A stretch of 64,000 bases of DNA from Rhodobacteraceae bacterium (ex Bugula neritina AB1) (lineage in GTDB: Bacteria > Pseudomonadota > Alphaproteobacteria > Rhodobacterales > Rhodobacteraceae). The notes beneath the pieces were generated by a model. That model saw only the letters and a program-made list of their open reading frames with translations. It did no database searches and had not been told where the DNA came from. Positions 18,626-25,441 of this stretch are shown here, piece after piece (position 1 is the first letter of the stretch; every line of letters starts with the position of its first letter). Location of the stretch: assembly GCA_001730095.1 (NCBI GenBank), contig MDLF01000096.1, forward strand, positions 279,117-343,116, read 5' to 3'. A program made the position numbers and the translations under genes.

Positions 18626-19294
18626 ATGGCAGACCAGCAGGCCCGGCTCAGCTGGCGTGATGGCACCGTGCCGGTGTCGGATCAGTTTGACGACCCATAT
18701 TTCTCGATCCATGACGGGCTGGCGGAGACCGATCATGTGTTTCTGGCCGGAAATGATCTGCCTGCACGGTTTGCGCCCGGTTTCCATATTGCCGAGCTGG
18801 GCTTTGGCACCGGGCTGAACATGCTGGCGGCCTGGCGCGCCTGGGAGGCGGCGGGGCAGGCGGCACCGCTGCGCTTTACCAGTTTCGAGGCCTTCCCGAT
18901 GGCGCCCGAAGATATGAGCAGGGCGCTGGAGGCTTTCCCGGCAGTGGCACCTTGGGCAGAGCGGTTTCTGGCAAAATGGCAGGGCGCAGGCATCTGCGAT
19001 CTGGGCAGTCTGCACCTGGAGGTGATCCAAGGCGACGCGCGCATGTCGCTGCCGGAGTGGACAGGTGAGGCGGATGCCTGGTTTCTGGACGGGTTCTCTC
19101 CGGCCAAGAACCCCGAATTGTGGGAAGAGGCACTGATGGCGCAGGTTGCGGCGCATACCGTACCGGGCGGGTCAGCGGCGACCTACACTGCGGCAGGATT
19201 TGTCCGCCGCGGGCTGGAGACTGCAGGATTTGAGGTGACCCGCATTCCCGGCTACGGGCGCAAGCGGCATATGACAAAGGCAGTGAAGCCATGA
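18626..19294 (+). CDS. mnmD: tRNA 5-methylaminomethyl-2-thiouridine methyltransferase (MnmD / MnmC methylase domain)
   Basis: The 222-residue SAM-dependent methylase matches the MnmC N-terminal domain: IAELGFGTGLNMLAAW (SAM-binding, about residues 54-69), FTSFEAFPM, and FLDGFSPAKNPELW (about residues 153-166). It makes mnm5(s2)U at the wobble position of certain tRNAs. It is a stand-alone domain with the oxidase-like partner divergent next to it. Its stop overlaps the ATG of the downstream EamA transporter (ATGA), so the two form an operon. GAGGATAA precedes the start. Confidence 0.9.
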   Translation: MADQQARLSWRDGTVPVSDQFDDPYFSIHDGLAETDHVFLAGNDLPARFAPGFHIAELGFGTGLNMLAAWRAWEAAGQAAPLRFTSFEAFPMAPEDMSRALEAFPAVAPWAERFLAKWQGAGICDLGSLHLEVIQGDARMSLPEWTGEADAWFLDGFSPAKNPELWEEALMAQVAAHTVPGGSAATYTAAGFVRRGLETAGFEVTRIPGYGRKRHMTKAVKP

Positions 19295-20217
19295 CACAGG
19301 CGGCTCCCGCCAAGCCTCAGGCTAAATCTATGGCCAATCCTCTGGCTAAGGTTCAGACCAACAACGTGCCGCTCGGCATCCTGCTGATGATTGGCGCAAC
19401 CATTGTGTTTGCGCTGCAGGACGGCATCTCGCGCCATCTGGCGGGCACCTACAACACTTACATGGTTGTGATGGTGCGGTATTGGTTCTTTGCCGCCTTC
19501 GTGGTGTTTCTGGCTGCCCGCGCACCGGGCGGAATAAAAGAGACGGCCCGCACCGACCAGCTGTGGCTGCAGATCTTTCGCGGCGTGTTATTGGTCGGCG
19601 AAATCTGCATCGCCGTCTATGGTTTCACCGTGCTGGGCCTGATCGAAAGTCAGGCGGTGTTCATCTGCTATCCGCTGCTGATTGCCGCGCTGAGCGGCCC
19701 GCTTCTGGGCGAGAGCGTCGGCTGGCGGCGCTGGGCCGCCATCGGTGTCGGCCTGATCGGGGTGCTGATCATTCTGCAGCCTGGCATGGGCGTGTTTAAC
19801 CCGGCGGCTGTTATTCCTTTTGTCTCGGCCCTGATGTTTGCGGTTTACGGCCTGTTGACGCGCTACGCCGCACGCCAAGACAGCACCGCCACCAGTTTTT
19901 TCTGGACCGGGATTGCGGGCATGGTGTTCATGACAGCTATCGGCATCTGGTTCTGGGAGCCGATGAGCCAGGGCGACTGGTTCTGGATGGCGCTGCTGTG
20001 CGTTTCCGGCGTGACCGGCCACTGGCTGCTGATCAAATGCTATGAGATGGCCGAGGCCAGCGCGGTGCAGCCATTTGCCTATTTCCATCTGATCTGGGCC
20101 GCGATGCTGGGCATGGTGGTGTTCAGCGAGGTGATCCGCGCCAATGTGGCCATCGGTGCCGGGATCATCATTGCGGCGGGCCTGTTCACCCTATGGCGCG
20201 AACGCGTGAAGGGTTGA
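19291..20217 (+). CDS. EamA/DMT family transporter
   Basis: The 308-residue protein has a cytoplasmic N-terminal extension of about 25 residues and ten membrane segments with two EamA repeats. RYWFFAAFVVFLAA lies in the first, and FAYFHLIWAAMLGMVVFSEV in the second is typical of the RhaT/EamA subgroup. It probably exports a metabolite; the substrate is unknown. It is translationally coupled to mnmD, and its 3' end overlaps the transglycosylase gene by 27 bp. Confidence 0.88.
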   Translation: MTQAAPAKPQAKSMANPLAKVQTNNVPLGILLMIGATIVFALQDGISRHLAGTYNTYMVVMVRYWFFAAFVVFLAARAPGGIKETARTDQLWLQIFRGVLLVGEICIAVYGFTVLGLIESQAVFICYPLLIAALSGPLLGESVGWRRWAAIGVGLIGVLIILQPGMGVFNPAAVIPFVSALMFAVYGLLTRYAARQDSTATSFFWTGIAGMVFMTAIGIWFWEPMSQGDWFWMALLCVSGVTGHWLLIKCYEMAEASAVQPFAYFHLIWAAMLGMVVFSEVIRANVAIGAGIIIAAGLFTLWRERVKG

Positions 20218-22149
20218 GCCCGTTAGTTCCTTGGAAAAGGCAACGGGCAGCGGAGTCTTGCCCAGCCGCGCCCGGTAGACCGGCAGGCTTTCGGTCACGC
20301 GCATCACGTAATTGCGGGTCTCATTAAAGGGGATATGCTCGATCCAGTCGATGATGTCCGGGGTTCCATCGCGAGGATCTCCATAGCGTTCCATCCAGGC
20401 TCTGGGGCGGTGGGGGCCTGCATTATATCCGGCTGCCATCATCACGACATTTCCGTTGAAGTCGCCGGCCAGCCCGGCCAGATATGCGGCGCCCAGCTTG
20501 GCATTGTAGTCCCATTCCGTTGTCAGCCGCGACGTCTTGTGGTTTGCCAGTATCCCCAGCTGGGTCGCCACCAGCGTGGCGGTTGCCGGCATTACCTGCA
20601 TCAATCCGCGCGCGCCCGCGTGGCTGATCACTGCTGGATCAAATTCGCTTTCGCGCCGGGCGATCGCCAGTGTCATCTCCTCTGCCATCGGCAGTTGCCG
20701 CTTGGCGACCGGGTGTAGCGGGTAATATGCGCTCTCAAGCTCTATTCCGCTGCGGGCCGCGCGCTTTGAGATCATTACAGCCAGATGCGGCTGGCCCAAA
20801 TCCACCGCCATTTTCCCCAGCTGCCGGGCCTGATCGGGGGGCAGGGTCTCGACCAGATGCGTGAAGAAACGCTCGGCCAGTGCCATTTCTTCGGCCTGCA
20901 GCAACAACAGGCCGGCTTCAGCCACCGAGGTTCGCATGAAATTCGCCTTGCGCCAGTCCGGCAAGGGGGAGGGCGTGGCCAGTTCCGGGTCAAAGGGGCG
21001 GCCAAGCTTCTCTGCTGCCAGCAGCCCGTAGAAAGATGTCTGGTAGTCTGCGCCTTTGGCATAGGCCTCATGCGCCTTGTCGGCCTGTCCCATCTCAGCA
21101 TAGGCGCGGCCCAGCCAATAGCCGCCGCGGCCCAGCGAGATCGGGGTTTCGACAGAGGCCAGAAACCGCCGGAAATGCACCGCGGCCAGTTCCGGGTCGC
21201 GCAGCTTGCGCAGGGCGATGTAGCCAGCCAGCCATTCGCAGTCTGAATACCCGTAGCCGTCTTCAGGCGCGGAGAAATGATAAGCAGCCAGCTGGTAGGC
21301 GCGTTCATATGCCTTGTCGCGCATAAGCTGCCGGGCCAGATCCCGGCGGCGGCGCAGCCATTTTCCGGGCTCGCCCAGCCGTTCGGCACTGGTACTGCGT
21401 TCCATCATCATGCTGATGGCACCGTCCTGCAGCCGCTTGCGGTCGCGCCAGGCAAAGCGGTCATAGGCGAGGCCCGCAGCCCCTTTCAGGCGGGCAGGAA
21501 CCGCAGCGATTTTGCCATCGACGCCGGGCGCGCCTTCTTGCAGGGCAATACGGGCTTCTGCCAGTTTGCGCTCGTCCTTGGACACCAGCAGAAGCATCCG
21601 TTTGGAACTGACCAGATGGTTGTCCCACAATAGCCTGTCCAGCCTGGCTGCATGATGCGGTTTCAAGAGTTTGGAGAACGCGCGCAGGTAATCCTTCTGG
21701 ATAGCGCTTCCCATCGCCATGGTCCGCCAAGCCAGAACGATCTCTGCTTCGCCTTCGCCGCGCTGTCCGGACGCAATCAACGCCCTGCCCAGGCTCAGCG
21801 CGCCTTCGGCGGTTTGTGGCCGGGCGTCGGCATAGAAGTCCAGAACGGTGCTTTGGCTCCCGCTGGCGATTGCGTCTTCGTTCTGGCGCCGCAAGTAGGC
21901 CAGCCCGGGCCAATCCGGACGGCGTTTCAGAAAGGCCGTGACGTCGCCGGCCGATCCCAACCCGGCTCTCAGCCGGTGCCATTCAATGATGTCGCGCGCC
22001 ACGCTGTTCTGTCGTGCGGCCTCGCGCGCTGCCTGATCCCATTTTTCCGACCGCATCAGCGCAAGGGCACTGCCCAATTCGCGCGCTTGCGCCGACGCGC
22101 CGGGCAGGGCTGCCGCAATCAGCAGAATTAAGACCAGAATGCGTGTCAT
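20191..22149 (-). CDS. Soluble lytic murein transglycosylase (Slt70-like)
   Basis: The 652-residue precursor begins with a signal peptide (MTRILVLILLIAAALPGASA). A long alpha-helical superhelical U/L region follows, then a C-terminal SLT domain with IARRESEFDPAV (catalytic Glu), ARGLMQVMPATA and MMAAGYNAGP. It cleaves the MurNAc-GlcNAc bond of peptidoglycan to make 1,6-anhydro ends. ATG 22149 is preferred over 22185 because it starts the signal peptide. It diverges from dapA across 139 bp. Confidence 0.92.
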   Translation of the reverse strand: MTRILVLILLIAAALPGASAQARELGSALALMRSEKWDQAAREAARQNSVARDIIEWHRLRAGLGSAGDVTAFLKRRPDWPGLAYLRRQNEDAIASGSQSTVLDFYADARPQTAEGALSLGRALIASGQRGEGEAEIVLAWRTMAMGSAIQKDYLRAFSKLLKPHHAARLDRLLWDNHLVSSKRMLLLVSKDERKLAEARIALQEGAPGVDGKIAAVPARLKGAAGLAYDRFAWRDRKRLQDGAISMMMERSTSAERLGEPGKWLRRRRDLARQLMRDKAYERAYQLAAYHFSAPEDGYGYSDCEWLAGYIALRKLRDPELAAVHFRRFLASVETPISLGRGGYWLGRAYAEMGQADKAHEAYAKGADYQTSFYGLLAAEKLGRPFDPELATPSPLPDWRKANFMRTSVAEAGLLLLQAEEMALAERFFTHLVETLPPDQARQLGKMAVDLGQPHLAVMISKRAARSGIELESAYYPLHPVAKRQLPMAEEMTLAIARRESEFDPAVISHAGARGLMQVMPATATLVATQLGILANHKTSRLTTEWDYNAKLGAAYLAGLAGDFNGNVVMMAAGYNAGPHRPRAWMERYGDPRDGTPDIIDWIEHIPFNETRNYVMRVTESLPVYRARLGKTPLPVAFSKELTGSTLHAFAP

Positions 22150-22288
22150 CTCTTGCAATTTCCAGCGGACCGGGGATAGAGGCATGAACGTTACTCATTG
22201 GCGTGCCGGTATCAACTCAAATTCCCGGCATTCCGCATCTTGACGGCGGCGGATTGCCGCCTGCACCTGCAGCGAAGGGAGCGTGCTC

Positions 22289-23161
22289 ATGTTCAAAGGC
22301 TCTATGCCAGCACTCGTTACCCCGTTTTCGAACGGCGAGCTGGATCTGGATGCGCTCAAACGTCTGGTGGAGTGGCAGATCACCGAAGGTTCGACCGGGC
22401 TGGTGCCGGTTGGCACCACCGGTGAAAGCCCGACCCTGACTCATGAAGAGCACGAGAGGGTGATCGCGGAAACCGTCAAGGCAGCGGCCGGCCGGGTGCC
22501 GGTGATCGCGGGTGCGGGCTCCAACAATACGGTCGAGATGATTCGCTTTGTCGAGTTTGCCCAGACCGTTGGTGCCGACGGCGCCCTGGTTGTGACCCCT
22601 TATTACAACAAGCCGACCCAGCGCGGGCTTCTGCAGCATTTCACTGCAGCCCATGACTGCGCCGATATCCCGATCATCATCTACAATATCCCGGGGCGCT
22701 CGATTGTCGATATGACACCGGCCACCATGGGCGCGCTGGCCAAGCTGCCGCGCATCGTGGGGGTGAAGGACGCCACCGGTGACATCGCCCGCGTCAGCCA
22801 GCAGCGCGCATCCTGCGGTGCGGATTTCATCCAGCTGTCGGGCGAGGACGCCTCTGCGTTGGGTTTCAACGCCCATGGCGGCGTCGGCGCCATCTCGGTC
22901 ACTGCCAATGTGGCACCGCGCCTGTGCGCGGAGTTCCAGGCCGCAACCCTGGCGGGGGACTATGCCAAGGCGCTGGGCTATCAGGACCGCCTGATGCCCC
23001 TGCACGAGGCCATTTTCATGGAGCCGGGTGTGGCGGGGGCAAAATATGCCCTGTCGAAACTGGGTATGTGCTCACAAGAGGTCCGTTCGCCGCTAACCAC
23101 GCTGGAAGACAGCACAAAGGCAGCCATTGACGCGGCCATGGGGCATGCAGGCCTGCTGTAA
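22289..23161 (+). CDS. dapA: 4-hydroxy-tetrahydrodipicolinate synthase
   Basis: The 290-residue enzyme has the Schiff-base Lys160 in VGVKDATGD, Tyr132 in IIYNIPGRS and GTTGESPTL, all typical of DapA. It condenses pyruvate with aspartate semialdehyde in lysine and diaminopimelate synthesis. GAAGGGA sits nine bases before ATG 22289; the GTG six bases upstream is too close to it. A strong terminator follows. Confidence 0.95.
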   Translation: MFKGSMPALVTPFSNGELDLDALKRLVEWQITEGSTGLVPVGTTGESPTLTHEEHERVIAETVKAAAGRVPVIAGAGSNNTVEMIRFVEFAQTVGADGALVVTPYYNKPTQRGLLQHFTAAHDCADIPIIIYNIPGRSIVDMTPATMGALAKLPRIVGVKDATGDIARVSQQRASCGADFIQLSGEDASALGFNAHGGVGAISVTANVAPRLCAEFQAATLAGDYAKALGYQDRLMPLHEAIFMEPGVAGAKYALSKLGMCSQEVRSPLTTLEDSTKAAIDAAMGHAGLL

Positions 23162-23184
23162 ACCGCAGCGCCTATTCAATCAGC

Positions 23185-23217
23185 AAGGGCGGCCTCCGAG
23201 GGAGCGCCGCCCTTTTT
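23185..23217 (+). terminator. Rho-independent terminator of dapA
   Basis: GGGCGGC (23187-23193) pairs with GCCGCCC (23206-23212), with an inner CTCC/GGAG stem, followed by TTTTT (23213-23217). It lies about 25 bp after the dapA stop. Confidence 0.9.
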
Positions 23218-23221
23218 GCTT

Positions 23222-23283
23222 CTTTCTGGTTCGAAATACCCCGGGGTGAATTGCCCCGCAGGGGCAAGAGGGGCTGGCCCCTC
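23222..23283 (-). repeat. Dispersed hairpin repeat family 2, copy on minus strand
   Basis: On the minus strand a stem GAGGGGC/GCCCCTC (23268-23283) and a stem TTGCCCC/GGGGCAA (23251-23267) precede CCCCGGGGTATTT and ACCAGAA. The sequence CCCCGGG(A/G)TATTT followed by CCAGAA recurs on the plus strand at 25406-25430. Its position after dapA and before the soeC terminator suggests a mobile or terminator-associated element. Confidence 0.55.
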
Positions 23284-23645
23284 CTTTCCGGCCACTGCAG
23301 GCACAGCCGGGTTAGGATCCGCATCAGGTTTCCGGTTCTGAATCTGCGATCTGCGATCTGCGGTGCCGCCTGCCAGCGCAGCTATACTCCAGCGGAATGT
23401 CTTCTGCGTCGTTGATGGGCCTCGCAGCTGTTGATCTGCGAGGCGTGCAATGTCACCGCCGCTATGCGGCCTCACTCCAGGGGCTTTCCGCTTCGAAGTT
23501 TGTCGGCTCCGGCATCGGTTGAAACTGGTCGGAGACGGTAGTGATTTCATCGTGGTGCGGGGGCGGCCTGTTCCTTTGTGGATGACATCAGGAACAGCAC
23601 AAGGCAGCACAAGGGGGCGCTGGTGCCGCCGGAAGAATGTATCTG
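23284..23645. other. Gene-free stretch with heptamer repeats and a 9-bp-stem hairpin
   Basis: No convincing gene. ORFs on both strands here lack domains and start signals. Visible structure: three tandem copies of ATCTGCG (23342-23362), and an inverted repeat GCCTCGCAG (23419-23427) with CTGCGAGGC (23436-23444). The hairpin could belong to a small RNA, which the sequence alone cannot show. Confidence 0.5.
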
Positions 23646-23677
23646 AAACAAAACGGGGCGCCGCATCGGGCGCCCCG
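23646..23677 (-). terminator. Rho-independent terminator of the soe genes
   Basis: On the minus strand a perfect 9-bp stem (CGGGGCGCC at 23654-23662 with 23669-23677) is followed by a T-rich tail (GTTTTGTTT). It lies just past the soeC stop. Confidence 0.88.
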
Positions 23678-23684
23678 GAGACTG

Positions 23685-24572
23685 TCAGCGTTTGCCGTAG
23701 TATAGGCCGACCACATGTTCAGCCTGGGCAAAGAACAGCCAGCGCGAGGTGGCGACACCGGCCAGATGCGACAGCACTGCAAGGGCGGCAAATACATGTT
23801 TGATCACCACACCCTCAACCGGGGTCAGGATCAGCAGAAGCGGCAATGCAAAACCAAGGACAAAGGCAATCATCCGCAGCTTCTGCGCGTGTTTGCGGCC
23901 CACCACATGCACAAACTCGCGCAAGAGGTAGTTGGAGCCGGTGTGCGGCGGCTCAAACGCCCGCACTGCGCCACGATCCCCCAGGCCGGTTGCGGTGCCG
24001 ATATCGGTGCCCGAGGTTTCCAGCGCCTTATCGCCTTTGGCCCAATAGGCGAGCTGCACTGCACCTGCGATGGCCAGGAGCCAGGGGGCCGCGGTCTCGG
24101 CACCGGCCAGCAACGCGCCGCCTGCCAGGCTGAAGGAAAGGAAAACGGCCGGAGTCAGTTCCATGTTCCAGCGCGGGATGGTCTTCAGCTGGGTGTAGAT
24201 CATCGAGGTGGTAAACACGGTGGCCAGGCTGAGTGCTGCGCCGATCCAGCCCAGCAGGGTCCAATGGCTGTCCATGAAGATCGCGCCAAGCGCATAGAGT
24301 CCCATGACAGTCAGCGCCCCAACTGCGCAGACGCCCTCGCGGCTGAGCCAGCTGGTTTTCCACTGGGTGAAGGCCCGCCAGGCGCGTTCCGGATGGCCCA
24401 GGTGGAAGGTAGAGGCCAGGAGGCCGCCGCAGGCCAGGCCAAAGGCGATGGCATAAAAGACAAAGGCCACTGTCCCGGTTACCGCAGGCTGGCCGAGGCC
24501 CAGGAAGAATAGCAGTCCGAAGCCCAGCCCCGACAGGGTGGTGAAGATGATGACTGAGGGTGCGGGGTGCAT
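23685..24572 (-). CDS. soeC: Sulfite dehydrogenase membrane subunit SoeC (DmsC/NrfD type)
   Basis: The 295-residue protein has about eight membrane helices and belongs to the DmsC-type anchor family (FHLGHPERAWRAFTQWKTSW near residue 57 is a family signature). As SoeC it would anchor SoeAB to the inner face of the membrane and pass electrons to quinone. Its ATG overlaps the soeB stop by one base (TAATG), with GGGAGGAG upstream. Assignment rests on the soeA-soeB-soeC order and the link to xsc; a related anchor of another molybdoenzyme would look alike. Confidence 0.87.
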   Translation of the reverse strand: MHPAPSVIIFTTLSGLGFGLLFFLGLGQPAVTGTVAFVFYAIAFGLACGGLLASTFHLGHPERAWRAFTQWKTSWLSREGVCAVGALTVMGLYALGAIFMDSHWTLLGWIGAALSLATVFTTSMIYTQLKTIPRWNMELTPAVFLSFSLAGGALLAGAETAAPWLLAIAGAVQLAYWAKGDKALETSGTDIGTATGLGDRGAVRAFEPPHTGSNYLLREFVHVVGRKHAQKLRMIAFVLGFALPLLLILTPVEGVVIKHVFAALAVLSHLAGVATSRWLFFAQAEHVVGLYYGKR

Positions 24573-25354
24573 TAGTGCGCTCCTCCCGGAAGTTTGTCGA
24601 GAGCTTTGTCCAGCCAGCCCATGAAGCCTTGCGGCTCCTCAGCAACCGGTGCCAGCAGCGGTGCGAGGATGTCGATTTCCTCTTCGATCGTATCCTTGGG
24701 ACGGGGTGGCAGGTATTTGTTGACCGGCTTGGTTCCCATCTCAGGCATCAGGTCCATGCCGCCGCGCTCTGCCACCAGTTTGGAGACATCGCTGTCGGGA
24801 TCGCCCAGATCGCCAAAATGGCGGGCGCCTGCGGGGCAGGTCCGCACGCAGGAGGGGACGCGGTCCACCTCTGGCAGGTTTTCATTATAGATCCGGTCAA
24901 CGCAAAGGGTGCATTTTTTCATGACACCCTCGGCCAGATCCAGTTCCCGTGCGCCATAGGGGCAGGACCAGGCGCAGAGGCCGCAGCCGATGCAATGGTC
25001 CTCATTGACCAACACGATGCCGTCTTCGACACGTTTGTAGCTGGCGCCGGTGGGGCAGACGGTGACGCAGGGCGCATCCTCGCAGTGCAGGCAGGACTTG
25101 GGGAAATGGACCAGCTGTGCCGCCGGGGCGGGCTGGCTGCTGCAAGGCGTTGGCTGTACCTCGTAGGAATGCACCCGGTTCAGGAATGTGCCAGACGGGT
25201 CGCTGCCATAGGGGTCCTGATCGCTGAGCGGCGCGCCATAGTTTTCCGTGTTCCAGCCTTTGCAGGAGATCACACAGGCATGGCAGCCGACGCAGGTGTC
25301 CAGATCGATGACCAGGCCCATTTTGCGGTCTGTGGAGTTGGGGAGCTGGGTCAT
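24572..25354 (-). CDS. soeB: Sulfite dehydrogenase iron-sulfur subunit SoeB
   Basis: The 260-residue protein has four cysteine clusters of the DmsB/NrfC type: CVGCHACVISCKGWN (about residue 18), CLHCEDAPCVTVCP, CIGCGLCAWSCPYGA and CTLCVDRIYNEN with CVRTCPAGA. It carries 4Fe-4S centres that relay electrons from SoeA to SoeC. There is no signal peptide. It follows soeA after 87 bp that contain a dispersed hairpin repeat, and it is coupled to soeC. Confidence 0.9.
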   Translation of the reverse strand: MTQLPNSTDRKMGLVIDLDTCVGCHACVISCKGWNTENYGAPLSDQDPYGSDPSGTFLNRVHSYEVQPTPCSSQPAPAAQLVHFPKSCLHCEDAPCVTVCPTGASYKRVEDGIVLVNEDHCIGCGLCAWSCPYGARELDLAEGVMKKCTLCVDRIYNENLPEVDRVPSCVRTCPAGARHFGDLGDPDSDVSKLVAERGGMDLMPEMGTKPVNKYLPPRPKDTIEEEIDILAPLLAPVAEEPQGFMGWLDKALDKLPGGAH

Positions 25355-25388
25355 TTCAGCATACCTCTGCGATAGGGGTGAGGGCAGG

Positions 25389-25437
25389 CTGGGGCGCTGC
25401 CCCAGACCCCGGGATATTTTTCGCCAGAAGAAGAAGC
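25389..25437 (+). repeat. Dispersed hairpin repeat family 2, copy on plus strand
   Basis: Stem CTGGGGC/GCCCCAG (25389-25395 with 25399-25405) is followed by CCCCGGGATATTTTT and CCAGAAGAAGAAG. It fills most of the soeA-soeB gap, antisense to the operon. The related copy is at 23222-23283. Confidence 0.6.
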
Positions 25438-25441
25438 CGGG

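Noticed and set aside
23176..23610. Minus-strand ORF in the dapA-soeC gap
   Set aside because: Low-complexity, Pro/Arg-rich product crossing a terminator and a repeat; no ribosome site.
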